Shown in pieces: positions 1 to 8,155 of a DNA stretch of 40,018 bases (its first letter is position 1; each line of letters starts with the position of its first letter). Made by a program: the position numbers and the translations under genes. The notes under the pieces are model-generated. The model saw only the letters and a program-made list of their open reading frames with translations. It had not been told where the DNA came from and did no database searches. Source of the DNA: Streptomyces longispororuber (GTDB lineage Bacteria; Actinomycetota; Actinomycetes; Streptomycetales; Streptomycetaceae); the NCBI RefSeq assembly GCF_014656095.1, contig NZ_BNBT01000069.1, positions 1 through 40,018 on the forward strand, given 5' to 3'.

Positions 1-58
1 GGGCCCCGGGCTCCGGCGCGCCCCGCCGGCGCCGGGCCCGGCGGTGCGGCGCGGCGGA

Positions 59-256
59 TCAGTCGTCCGCGGGCGTGATCGCCTGGGCCGGACAGGCCCG
101 GGCGGCCTCCAGGACGTCGCCGTGCAGCGTCGCGGGCGGCCGCTCGGCCAACAGGACGACCCGGCCGGTCCGTTCGTCCTGGTCGAAGACCTCGGGGACG
201 GACAGGACGCACTGGCCCGCCCCGACGCAGGACTGTTCGTCGACGGTGATGTGCAC
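59..256 (-). CDS. 3Fe-4S-type ferredoxin
   Basis: A 65-residue small ferredoxin that would pass electrons to a redox enzyme, in Streptomyces most often a cytochrome P450. It starts at GTG with a GGAG site about 7 bases upstream and begins VHITVDEQSCVGAGQC. The cysteine pattern CxGAGxC near residue 10 and a C-terminal ACPAQAI are typical of single-cluster (3Fe-4S) ferredoxins of the P450-partner group. It is divergent from the NRPS gene, with about 300 bases between them. No P450 or ferredoxin reductase is visible in the window, so the partner is either off the left edge or elsewhere in the genome. Family assignment is firm; membership of the cluster is inferred from position. Confidence 0.9.
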   Translation of the reverse strand: MHITVDEQSCVGAGQCVLSVPEVFDQDERTGRVVLLAERPPATLHGDVLEAARACPAQAITPADD

Positions 257-277
257 GTTTTCTCCGTTCGGTACCGG

Positions 278-315
278 TCGTTTCCGGTTGTCGTTTCCGG
301 CTGCCGTTCCCGGCC
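278..315. repeat. Three 12-base direct repeats, 13-base period
   Basis: The unit TCGTTTCCGGTT is followed by TCGTTTCCGGCT and CCGTTCCCGGCC, each offset by 13 bases. The array begins 22 bases upstream of the ferredoxin GTG, in its leader or promoter. The repeat is seen directly; a regulator-binding role is inference. Confidence 0.6.
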
Positions 316-372
316 TCCGCGTGGGGCCGCAGGACGCCAGACGGTATTCCCGCCGGTCCTGTCGACCGGACA

Positions 373-408
373 GGCGGAACACCCGGCGGAATACACGGCC
401 GGAATTCC
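373..408. repeat. Three 12-base direct repeats, 12-base period
   Basis: The units GGCGGAACACCC, GGCGGAATACAC and GGCCGGAATTCC lie head to tail about 145 bases upstream of the NRPS start. They share GG(C)GGAA cores. This is the second repeat triad in the same divergent region, so an operator role is possible but not shown. Confidence 0.5.
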
Positions 409-553
409 TCGGGGTGACGCGTCGAGAATCGCGCATCGAGGTCCGCGGCGGCAATGCGCGCGCACTTTCCGGGCGAATTCCCGGAACCGTGGCACGGCGT
501 CGGCGGGCCCGACAGACTTCCCACCACGCCGGACGAACAAGGAGTAGGCACGC

Positions 554-3500
554 ATGAATCCGTTGTCGTTTGCGCAGCGCCGACTGTGGCTCATCCACCG
601 TATCCACGGCCCGTCGGCCCTGCACAACGTCCCGCTCGTACTGCGGATGACCGGGGCCCTGGACACGGCCGCGCTGACACGCGCCGTACGGGACGTCGTG
701 GTCCGCCACGACGGCCTGCGCACGGTGTTCCCCGAGGACGCGACCGGCGCGCCCGGCCGGCACGTGATACCCGAGGCCGACCTCGACCTCGACGTCCCCC
801 TGCTCGACGCCCCGCCCGCCGACGTGTCCGGCGTCGTCTCCGCGCAGGTGAGCCACCCCTTCGACCCGGCCACGGACCTGCCGGTGCGCGCCGCCGTGGT
901 GCGCAGCTCGCCCGCGGAGCACGTCCTGGTCCTGGTGGTGCACGGCATCGCGGCGGACGAGGCGTCGCTGCGGCCGCTGGCCGACGACCTCGCGACCGCC
1001 TACGCCGCGCGCCGGGACGGCACCGCCCCGCAGTGGACGGACGCGCCGGTGCCGTACGCGGACTTCGCCCTGGTGCAGCGGAAGTTGCTGGAGGAGGAGA
1101 GCGGCCCGCACGGCGCCCGCGAGCGCGCCACCGCCTTCTGGCGCACCGCGCTGGCGGGCGTGCCCGCCCCCTTGCCGCTGCCCGTCGCCCGGCCGCGCCC
1201 CCCGGAGGCGAGCCACCGCGCGGACCGGGTCCCGCTGACCGTGGACGCGGACCTCGCCGGGGCGGTGGCGGCGCTGGCCGCCCGGCACGGCGTGCGCCCC
1301 GCGACGGTGCTGCGTGCCGCGCTGGCAGTGGTGCTGCACCAGATGGGCAGCGGCACGGACATCCCCATCGGCTCGCCCGCCGAGCGGCGCCCCGACGCGA
1401 GCTGGGCGCGGTGCGTGGGCCCCTTCGACGACCTGTGGGTGCTCAGGGCCGACCTGAGCGGCAACCCGCCCTTCACGCGCCTGCTGGAGGAGGCCCACCG
1501 CGCGACCCTCGCCGCCGAGGACCACCGGGAGCTGCCGTTCGCCTGCCTGGTGGACGCGCTGGCCCCGCAGCGCTCCCTGGCCCACCACCCGCTGTTCCAG
1601 GTCGCGTTCGAGCTGTGCGAGGACGCCGGGCCCGCCGTCACGCTGCCCGGCCTGACGGTGACCGCCGAGGCGGTCCCGCCGGACAGCACCCCCTTCGACC
1701 TGGTGCTGCGGCTGCGCGCCACGGGAGCGGGCGCGGCGCTGCACGGCTCCCTCGCGTACGCCACCGACCTGTTCGACGCCGCCGGCGCGGAGTACCTGGC
1801 GGCCTGCTACCTGCGCGCGCTGCGGCAGGTGACCGCCGACCCCGGCGTGCGGGTGGGCGCGGTCGACGTCCTGCCCGAGGACGAACGCCGCCGGCTCCTG
1901 GTGGACTACGTCGACACCGCCGCCCCCACCCCGCCGGTCACGCTCCCGCAACTCGTGGCGCGCCAGGTCGCCGCGGCCCCCGACGCCCCGGCGGTGGTCT
2001 GCGGCGCGACCTCGCTGACGTACCGGGAACTGGACGCGCGCACCGACCGGCTCGCCCGCGCGCTGCTGGCCACCGGGGCGGGACCGGAGTCGGTGGTGGG
2101 CCTGGCGCTGCCGCGCTCGGCCGACCTGGTGGTAGCCATGCTGGGCATCCTCAAGTCCGGCGCCGGCTACCTGCCGATCGACCCGCGCTACCCCAGCCGC
2201 CGCCTGGGCCACCTGCTCCAGGATGCCGCCCCCGGCCTGATCCTCACCGACGCCGCGACCGCGTCGGCGCTGCCGCCGCACGACGTCCCGTGCTGCCTGC
2301 TGGAGGACCTGGACCTCGACGCGCCCGACGGGCCCGAGGGCGTCACCGGTGCGGTCCCGCGGCCGCCGCGCCCCGACAACCTCGCCTACCTCATGTACAC
2401 CTCCGGCTCCACGGGCACCCCCAAGGGCGTGGCCATCTCGCACGCCAACGTCGTCAACGGCATCACGCGCCTGGCCGACGTCGTCCACATGCGGCCCGGC
2501 GCGCGGATGCTGGCCAGCAGCTCCGTCAACTTCGACGTGTCGGTGTTCGAGGTGTTCACCGCGCTCAGCACCGGCGCCACCGTCGAGGTGGTCCGCGACG
2601 TGCTGGAGCTGGGCGAGCGGGGGCAGTGGTCGGGCACCGTCCTGCACACCGTCCCCTCGGTGTTCGCCGAGGTCCTGGAGCGGATCGAGGGGCGGCTGAG
2701 CGTGGACACGGCCGTGTTCGCCGGGGAGAAGCTCTCGGCGGCGCTCGCCGAGCAGGTGCGGGCGGCGATCCCGGACACGACCCTGGTCAACGCCTACGGC
2801 CAGACGGAGAGCTTCTACGCCACCACGTACACCGTGCCCGACGGCTGGCGCGGCGAGGGCGGCGTCCCCATCGGCACCCCCCTCGGCAACATGCGCACGT
2901 ACGTCCTGGGCCCGGGGCTCGCGCCGGTCCCGCAGGGGGTGGTGGGGGAGCTGTACGTGGCCGGCGCGGTCGGCCGCGGCTACCACGCCCGGCCGGGGCA
3001 GACCGCGGAGCGCTTCGTGGCGGACCCGTTCGGCCCGGCGGGCGAGCGGATGTACCGCACCGGCGACGTGGCCCGGTGGAACGCCGGGGGCGAGCTGGAG
3101 CTGCTCGGGCGCGACGACGGCCAGATGAAGCTGCGCGGCATCCGCATCGAGCCCGCCGAGATCGAGGTGGCCCTGGTCGCGCACCCCGACGTCGCCCAGG
3201 CCGTGGTGGCGCTGCGCCCCGCGGCGGGCACGGGCGCCGGCACCCTGGTGGCCTACGTGGTGCCCGCCGAGCCGGGTGGTGCGGCGGCGGCCGGGCTGAC
3301 GTCGCGAGTGCTGCGGCGCCACGTGGCCGACCGGCTGCCCGCCTTCATGATCCCGTCCGCGTTCGTGGTCCTGGAGCGGCTGCCGCTGGCCCCGAACGGG
3401 AAACTGGACCGGGCCGCGCTGCCCGCCCCGCGCCGGGGCGCGGACCGGGCAGGGGACGAGGGCGGCGGCCGGGCGCCGCGCACCGCGCGCGAGGGCCTCC

Positions 3501-3700
3501 TGGCCGCCCTCTTCGCCGACCTGCTCCAGCACGAGGAGGTCGGCGCCGACGACGACTTCTTCGACCTGGGTGGGGATTCGCTGCTCGCGGTGCGGCTGAG
3601 CCGGCGCGCGCACGTGGAGCACGGCCTGCGGCTGCCCGCGCGCGCGGTGTTCCAGGCGCCGACCCCGGCGCTCCTGGCCGACTGGCTCGCCGCCGCGTGA
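554..3700 (+). CDS. NRPS with degenerate condensation domain, adenylation and thiolation domains (C*-A-T)
   Basis: A 1048-residue single-module nonribosomal peptide synthetase. The condensation domain covers about residues 1-430 and begins SFAQRRLWL. It keeps the RHDGLRTVF and YADFALVQR motifs, but its HHxxxDG motif reads HGIAADE (residues 130-136), so the second, catalytic histidine is glycine. The adenylation domain (about 460-960) has YTSGSTGTPKG near 615, NAYGQTES, YRTGD and the final lysine in NGKLDRAAL. By alignment with GrsA I read the specificity residues as D-V-F-T-V-A-A-Y-A-K, which matches no standard code I know. The thiolation domain carries GGDSL with the phosphopantetheine serine at 1009. 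There is no TE domain. It probably loads an amino acid onto its own T domain for the nearby halogenase. Substrate is unknown. Confidence 0.95.
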   Translation: MNPLSFAQRRLWLIHRIHGPSALHNVPLVLRMTGALDTAALTRAVRDVVVRHDGLRTVFPEDATGAPGRHVIPEADLDLDVPLLDAPPADVSGVVSAQVSHPFDPATDLPVRAAVVRSSPAEHVLVLVVHGIAADEASLRPLADDLATAYAARRDGTAPQWTDAPVPYADFALVQRKLLEEESGPHGARERATAFWRTALAGVPAPLPLPVARPRPPEASHRADRVPLTVDADLAGAVAALAARHGVRPATVLRAALAVVLHQMGSGTDIPIGSPAERRPDASWARCVGPFDDLWVLRADLSGNPPFTRLLEEAHRATLAAEDHRELPFACLVDALAPQRSLAHHPLFQVAFELCEDAGPAVTLPGLTVTAEAVPPDSTPFDLVLRLRATGAGAALHGSLAYATDLFDAAGAEYLAACYLRALRQVTADPGVRVGAVDVLPEDERRRLLVDYVDTAAPTPPVTLPQLVARQVAAAPDAPAVVCGATSLTYRELDARTDRLARALLATGAGPESVVGLALPRSADLVVAMLGILKSGAGYLPIDPRYPSRRLGHLLQDAAPGLILTDAATASALPPHDVPCCLLEDLDLDAPDGPEGVTGAVPRPPRPDNLAYLMYTSGSTGTPKGVAISHANVVNGITRLADVVHMRPGARMLASSSVNFDVSVFEVFTALSTGATVEVVRDVLELGERGQWSGTVLHTVPSVFAEVLERIEGRLSVDTAVFAGEKLSAALAEQVRAAIPDTTLVNAYGQTESFYATTYTVPDGWRGEGGVPIGTPLGNMRTYVLGPGLAPVPQGVVGELYVAGAVGRGYHARPGQTAERFVADPFGPAGERMYRTGDVARWNAGGELELLGRDDGQMKLRGIRIEPAEIEVALVAHPDVAQAVVALRPAAGTGAGTLVAYVVPAEPGGAAAAGLTSRVLRRHVADRLPAFMIPSAFVVLERLPLAPNGKLDRAALPAPRRGADRAGDEGGGRAPRTAREGLLAALFADLLQHEEVGADDDFFDLGGDSLLAVRLSRRAHVEHGLRLPARAVFQAPTPALLADWLAAA

Positions 3701-3719
3701 CCGACGGGCACCACGACCG

Positions 3720-3756
3720 GCAGGCCCCGCCCCCGGAACCCGGGGACGGGGCCTGC
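3720..3756. terminator. Bidirectional hairpin terminator
   Basis: A perfect 10-bp stem pairs GCAGGCCCCG (3720-3729) with CGGGGCCTGC (3747-3756). It lies in the short gap between the convergent NRPS and antiporter genes. There is no long T-tract, as is usual in Streptomyces. Confidence 0.7.
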
Positions 3757-3812
3757 TCGTTGCGGCGTGTGCGCGGCGGCGCGTCAGGCGGTCTGCCCGG
3801 CGCGGCGGCGCG

Positions 3813-5126
3813 TCAGGCCGACTGTCCGGCCAGCTCCCGCTGCCGCTCGTGCTCGGCGGTGGTGGTCGGCATGCTCCGCGTGGCGTGGCGCAGGAACGGC
3901 GGGGCCATCATCGAGGTCACCACGGCGATCAGCACCACGACGGTGTACGTGGCGGTGGTCAGGACGCCGAGGTTGAGCCCGACGGTGGCGATGACGATCT
4001 CCACGACGCCGCGGGCGTTGAGCCCCGCGCCGATGGCCAGGCCCTCGCCGTGGTCGAGCCGGCCCATCCGGGCGCCCAGGTAGCCGCCCGCGAACTTGGC
4101 GACCGTGGCGACCAGCAGGGTGACCACCGCGGCCAACAGCACCGTGGGCCGGGCCAGCGCGGACAGGTCCACCTGGAGCCCGGCGGTGGCGAAGAACAGC
4201 GGGGCCAGCGTCGACATCACGAAGGTGCGCATGGAGTCCAGCGACCGGCGGGCGGAGACCCCCAGCGAGCTGATCACGATGCCGCACAGGAAGGCGCCCA
4301 GGATGGGCTCCATGTCCAGGGCGAGCGTGCCGGCGGAGGACAGCAGGATCATCACGGCGATCGCGGCGACGCTGACGTCCGACTGCGGCGAGCGGTCGGT
4401 GTACTGGAGCACCTTGCGGGCCACCGGCCGGGCCACCAGGACCGTGAGGGCGAGGACCGCGATCAAGTAGGCGACGGACTCCAGGACGAGACCCGTCTGC
4501 AGGCCGTGGGTGGCCATCGCGGCGACGATCGACAGGAGCATCCAGCCGACGATGTCGCTGACCGCGGCGGCGCCGATGATGAGCTGGCCGACGTTGCGGT
4601 GCAGCAGGTCCATGTCGAGCAGCGTCTTGGCGATCACCGGCAGCGCGCTCACCGCGATCGCGACGCCCACGAACAGGGCGAAGGTGCCCCGCTCGGCGCC
4701 GGGGGCCATCAGCGACTCAGGCATGACGAAGCCGAGCCCCACCCCGAGGGCCAGCGGCAGCAGCACGCTGCCCACGCTGACGTAGCCGATCACGCGGCTC
4801 TTGCGGCGCAGCAGCCCGACGTCGATGTGCGCGCCGGTGATGCCGACCAGGAGCAGCACGCCGAGCTGCGCCACCGCGCTCAGCAGATGCATCTGCGCGG
4901 TGTCGTGCGGCAGCAGCCAGTCGCGCAGGTCGGGCAGCGCGTTGCCGAACACGGACGGCCCCAGGAGCACGCCCGCGGACAGTTCACCGACCACGCGGGG
5001 CAGCCGCAGCCGGGTGGCGAGCCTGCCCAGCAGGACCGCGACCCCCAGCAGCAGCCCGACCTGCAACAGGAAGACCAGCATCTGATGGTGGCTGATCGCG
5101 GGGAGAGGCGCTTGGGACAGCACCAT
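3813..5126 (-). CDS. Kef-type monovalent cation:proton antiporter (CPA2 family)
   Basis: A 437-residue integral membrane protein of the sodium/proton exchanger (CPA2) fold. It has about twelve hydrophobic segments, with the family pattern RLPRVVGELSAGVLLGPS at the N-terminus and AVSALPVIAKTLLD in the core. There is no C-terminal TrkA/RCK domain, unlike full-length KefB or KefC. It starts at ATG with AAAGGA about 6 bases upstream. It is the last gene of a minus-strand run with the carrier protein, halogenase and thioesterase. Antiporters of this type occur in other actinomycete metabolite clusters, where they are thought to serve ion balance or self-protection. That role is inference here; cation exchange is the safe call. 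Confidence 0.9.
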   Translation of the reverse strand: MVLSQAPLPAISHHQMLVFLLQVGLLLGVAVLLGRLATRLRLPRVVGELSAGVLLGPSVFGNALPDLRDWLLPHDTAQMHLLSAVAQLGVLLLVGITGAHIDVGLLRRKSRVIGYVSVGSVLLPLALGVGLGFVMPESLMAPGAERGTFALFVGVAIAVSALPVIAKTLLDMDLLHRNVGQLIIGAAAVSDIVGWMLLSIVAAMATHGLQTGLVLESVAYLIAVLALTVLVARPVARKVLQYTDRSPQSDVSVAAIAVMILLSSAGTLALDMEPILGAFLCGIVISSLGVSARRSLDSMRTFVMSTLAPLFFATAGLQVDLSALARPTVLLAAVVTLLVATVAKFAGGYLGARMGRLDHGEGLAIGAGLNARGVVEIVIATVGLNLGVLTTATYTVVVLIAVVTSMMAPPFLRHATRSMPTTTAEHERQRELAGQSA

Positions 5127-5249
5127 CGTGATTCCTTTCGGAGGAGGACGGAACGGCCGTCGCCGCGCGCTCCACGCGACGCCCGGGCGGGACGGAAGGG
5201 GAGGAGCGGCGGGCGGGGGAGTACGGCGGGTGTCGGCGGCCGGGCGGCC

Positions 5250-5948
5250 TCAGCGGCGGGCCAGCGCCTCCAGGACGCGTGCGGCCACGCCCGCGGGGTT
5301 CGTGGCGGACAGCAGGTGGCCGCCGGGCAGGGACGCCACCTCGCAGCGCCCCCGGGTGTGCTCCGCCCAGCTTTCCATGCGGGTCAGGGCGGTGTCGTCG
5401 GCGCCGGCGAGCACCGTCAGGTCCCCGGCGGCGGCGCTGTCGCGGACCAGGTCGATGCACGACTGGGCGAGCAGCAGGTCCGCGCGGATCAGCGGGTAGG
5501 CGCTCTCGGCGAGCGCGGGGTCGCTGACCACCTCGGGCGGTATCTCGCCGCCCATCGCGCGCAGCGCGGCGACCGCGGACTCGACGGAGTCCACCGCCCC
5601 GGGGTCGATGCGCTCGCGCACCGAGGGCGGGGAGTTGGACGCCGCGAGCAGCAGCGGGGGCCGCGTCTGCGCGAGGACGTCCGCCAGGCCGAGCGCGAGG
5701 TAGGCGCCCAGGCTCTCGCCGTACAGGGCGTCGAGCGGGGTGTCGACGCGCGCGGCGAGGTCGGCGACGGCCGCGGCGGCGTCGGTGAGGGGGGTTTCCC
5801 GGTAGCGGCGGCCGTGGCTGGGCAGTTCGAGGGCGCGGACGTCGACCCGGTCGCCCAGCTCGCGCCGCAGCCGGCGGAAGTAGCCCGCGCCGCAGCAGGA
5901 CGGCGGGATGAACGCGACCACGGGTCGGGCCTGGCTCGGTGTTGTCAC
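5250..5948 (-). CDS. Type II (stand-alone) thioesterase, alpha/beta hydrolase
   Basis: A 232-residue alpha/beta hydrolase of the thioesterase II family, which hydrolyses acyl or aminoacyl groups from carrier proteins. The GxSxG motif is YGESLGAY with the nucleophile at Ser79; a C-terminal PGGHLL supplies the catalytic histidine. The N-terminus reads VVAFIPPSCCGAGYF rather than the usual FPxAGG, so the oxyanion region is unusual. I chose the GTG at 5948 because the family fold begins right after it and GGGGGA lies 10 bases upstream. It sits between the halogenase and antiporter genes. It may remove mis-loaded residues or release or transfer the chlorinated aminoacyl group, as CmaT and CmaE do in coronamic acid synthesis. 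Confidence 0.88.
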   Translation of the reverse strand: MTTPSQARPVVAFIPPSCCGAGYFRRLRRELGDRVDVRALELPSHGRRYRETPLTDAAAAVADLAARVDTPLDALYGESLGAYLALGLADVLAQTRPPLLLAASNSPPSVRERIDPGAVDSVESAVAALRAMGGEIPPEVVSDPALAESAYPLIRADLLLAQSCIDLVRDSAAAGDLTVLAGADDTALTRMESWAEHTRGRCEVASLPGGHLLSATNPAGVAARVLEALARR

Positions 5949-6144
5949 GGTGCTGCTGTCCCCCGGATGGCGTCGCGCGGGCCGGCGCGCGGGTCCCCGG
6001 CGGACGGCCCGGCTGTGGTCGGTAGGTGGTGGTGCCGTGCCCCGACACCGCGCTGGGTGACGACTCGCGGCCAGGGCGGGCCATGGGTCGTCACCCAGTC
6101 GTCGCGCCGCACGCCGGCGGCGCGAGGGCGTCGTGCCGTACGGC

Positions 6145-7101
6145 TTACGCGGGCAGGTACTTCGTCCCGCGCAGCGTCTCCGTGGCGATCTTGTTGTGGC
6201 CGTACTCGTCACGGCCGCGGGCCAGCACGGCCGACCACTTGTCCAGCGAGATGCTGCCGCCGTACTCCTCGATGTGGTCGGTGTCGGGGTAGACGCGCAC
6301 CGAGGTGGGCACGTACCGGGTCGCGAAGCCCATGCGGTAGTTCTTGCCGGTGGCGATGTTCGGCAGCGAGGCGTGCATCAGCGTGGACCAGAAGATGATG
6401 CACTGGCCCTTCTCCATCTCGAAGGAGACCGCGTCCTCCTCGTTGGGCTTCCAGTTCGGGTCCTTCTGGAGCTGCCGGTAGTCGTAGCCGAAGAAGCCGC
6501 GCGGGACGCCGTCCTTGACCTCGGAGTTGATGCGCTCCTCGTTGTAGTCCATCTGCTTGGACTCGTCGTAGTTCATCTGGTGGTGGGTGCCGGGGATCAC
6601 CTGCAGGCACCCGTTCTCGCGGGTGGACTCGGTGAACGCCGTCCACACGGTGAGCGTGCCGGCGCCGAACTCCTCCTCGGACTCACCGGGCCACAGCAAC
6701 TGCGGCTTGCCGCTGGCGTTGGCGAAGGTGTCCGCCTGGTGCCAGTCGGTGCCCTCGTCGCCGGGGTACTTCGGGAAGAACTCCGAGCGCCAGCAGAGCA
6801 GGTCCGGACCGAGGATCGAGGCCACGCGGTCGGTGATCCGCTGGTTCATGACGTGCCGCGCGAGCAGGTCGATGTCCAGGTGCCGGTCGTAGTTGAAGAT
6901 GTTCGGGGCACCGATGCCCTTGTCCACCTCCGGGTACGCGGCGTGCGACCGGTCGAGCGCCTCGCGCTGGACGGTCTTCCACATCTGGTCCATCTCTTCG
7001 GGCGTGTAGATGGTGAGCGGACCGATGTAACCGTTCTTGTGGAAGAACGCGAGTTCGTCTTCCGACAGCGCGAACTCCGTACGCACGGGGCTGCTGGTCA
7101 T
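6145..7101 (-). CDS. SyrB2-like Fe(II)/2-oxoglutarate-dependent halogenase acting on a carrier-bound amino acid
   Basis: A 318-residue non-heme iron chlorinase. The iron-binding motif is WHQADTFANASG with His121 and Ala123: alanine stands where hydroxylases have Asp or Glu, leaving the site for chloride, which is the signature of SyrB2, CytC3 and CmaB. The second iron ligand is probably His243 in STLMHASLPN, and the NYRMGFATRYVPTSV segment holds the likely 2-oxoglutarate-binding arginine. Length matches SyrB2. Family members chlorinate unactivated carbons of amino acids tethered to a thiolation domain. The gene lies 12 bases after a free carrier protein and shares its run with a thioesterase, which fits that chemistry. 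The chlorination call is strong; the substrate and number of chlorines are unknown. Confidence 0.96.
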   Translation of the reverse strand: MTSSPVRTEFALSEDELAFFHKNGYIGPLTIYTPEEMDQMWKTVQREALDRSHAAYPEVDKGIGAPNIFNYDRHLDIDLLARHVMNQRITDRVASILGPDLLCWRSEFFPKYPGDEGTDWHQADTFANASGKPQLLWPGESEEEFGAGTLTVWTAFTESTRENGCLQVIPGTHHQMNYDESKQMDYNEERINSEVKDGVPRGFFGYDYRQLQKDPNWKPNEEDAVSFEMEKGQCIIFWSTLMHASLPNIATGKNYRMGFATRYVPTSVRVYPDTDHIEEYGGSISLDKWSAVLARGRDEYGHNKIATETLRGTKYLPA

Positions 7102-7113
7102 GTGGTGACTCCC

Positions 7114-7401
7114 TTACTTATTGCTCGGCTCGGATGTGTCGGAAGGCTGCGCGGCGGCCAGCGCCGCGGCCAGGGACCCGTCGTACGTCGTCTTCATGTC
7201 GAGGACGATTCCGAAGGAGTCCCCGAGGAAGATGTTCAGCTTCGAGAAGGTCAGCGAGTGGCCGCCGATGTCGAGGAAGTTGTCCGCACCGGTGATCTCC
7301 GGGTCGTCCAACTCGTCCCGCAGCCACTTCAGAGCCGATTGCTCCACATCCGCTGCACTCACTGCGCGAGCTTCCTTTTCATTCGTCACTGAAACCTGCA
7401 T
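7114..7401 (-). CDS. Free-standing peptidyl/acyl carrier protein
   Basis: A 95-residue single carrier domain. The phosphopantetheine site is DIGGHSLTF with Ser49; the GGHS form is typical of NRPS-type carriers. It starts at ATG with AGAAGGGCG about 5 bases upstream and ends in TAA only 12 bases before the halogenase start, so the two are co-translated. By analogy with CmaD (coronamic acid) or SyrB1, it may be the platform on which the halogenase works, fed from the NRPS by an acyl shuttle. Whether the halogenase uses this carrier or the NRPS T domain cannot be told from sequence. Confidence 0.92.
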   Translation of the reverse strand: MQVSVTNEKEARAVSAADVEQSALKWLRDELDDPEITGADNFLDIGGHSLTFSKLNIFLGDSFGIVLDMKTTYDGSLAAALAAAQPSDTSEPSNK

Positions 7402-8155
7402 GGGAGCGCCCTTCTTGTGATCTCTCTGTGCGGTGTGAGCGGTCCTGGGCCGCATCGCCCCGGCACGGGACAGGTGCCGGCGGCGTGAAGCGGAGGAGAA
7501 ACGGCATGCGGCGGGAACCGGACCGTGACGGAACCGGGAACATCGAGGTCAGGGCGGTCTCCGAGCGGCGGGCACCGCACAGGGACGACCGTTCCGCACA
7601 CGCGTCCGTCGCTTTCTGGAACGGCCGCGTGTATCCTCACATATTCCCGTCCATTTTCCGGTTCCGGACTGGCTTGTTCTTTCTCGTCGACGATGCTGCC
7701 ACCTCCCCGCGGGTTACTCGGCAACCGGAGCCTGGCAATGCGGGAAACACCTGGTAAAAGCGTGTCTCCGTCCCCGGTGCGGCGGATGCCCGAACAGGAA
7801 ATAGCACTTCGTCGACCCATCTTGTTTGGTCACGTTAGACCGGCAAGCGGAATCACTTCAAGGCCTTCCGGTCGACACCGCGGCAGCGGTGGCCCGCTGT
7901 TTACACCCCCGCGGAATGTCCTGCTGACGGGACGGACGGGAGCCCTCGCAAACACCTCGCCGCGCCCCCGAGCCCGTCTGGCGCCCTTTCAAACTCCCGG
8001 CCGCTTCAGGCCTGTTTCCACCCCCGAAAGCATTGACAGGAGCCGATCCTTCCGGCGAGGCTCGCGGGTTGGGCTGCCGCTTGGGCCGCTTCTCGGGCCG
8101 CTTCTTGGACAGCCACCGCCTTCCGGTATGCCGGGTCGCCGGTGCGGCCCACGCC
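7402..8155. other. 754-base region without a convincing gene
   Basis: No open frame here has convincing coding character or a recognisable domain. It lies upstream of the carrier protein-halogenase run and downstream of rmlA. Part of it (about 7620-7860) is less GC-rich than its surroundings. It holds a candidate minus-strand promoter at 7834-7861 and a 12-base tandem duplication (GGGCCGCTTCTC/T) at 8083-8106. It may be a long 5' leader, hold a small RNA, or simply be spacer. Confidence 0.5.
7834..7861 (-). promoter_or_regulatory. Candidate promoter for the carrier protein-halogenase operon
   Basis: On the minus strand TTGAAG (7861-7856) and TCTAAC (7839-7834) are 16 bases apart, a partial match to the vegetative consensus. 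If used, the mRNA would have a leader of about 425 bases before the carrier protein start. This is a weak call from pattern alone. Confidence 0.25.

Larger units (their letters stand above)
257..553. promoter_or_regulatory. Divergent intergenic region between ferredoxin and NRPS genes
   Basis: No gene is visible here. It must hold the promoters of both flanking genes. An AAGGAG site sits about 8 bases before the NRPS ATG at 554. Two short tandem-repeat tracts, listed separately, occupy 278-315 and 373-408 and could be operators. I could not settle on a clear -35/-10 pair for either gene. Confidence 0.5.

Noticed and set aside
59..3622. A 1187-codon minus-strand open frame opposite the NRPS
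   Set aside because: It is a low-complexity Arg/Gly/Val/His frame caused by GC bias on the strand opposite a clear NRPS. Only its last 65 codons, the ferredoxin, are real.
454..4083. A 1209-codon plus-strand frame overlapping the NRPS
   Set aside because: It is an Arg/Ala/Gly/Pro-rich shadow with no domain, in the wrong frame of the NRPS.
7386..7820. A 144-codon minus-strand frame ahead of the carrier protein
   Set aside because: It overlaps the carrier protein start out of frame, has no domain and no MbtH-like motif, so I left the region as non-coding.
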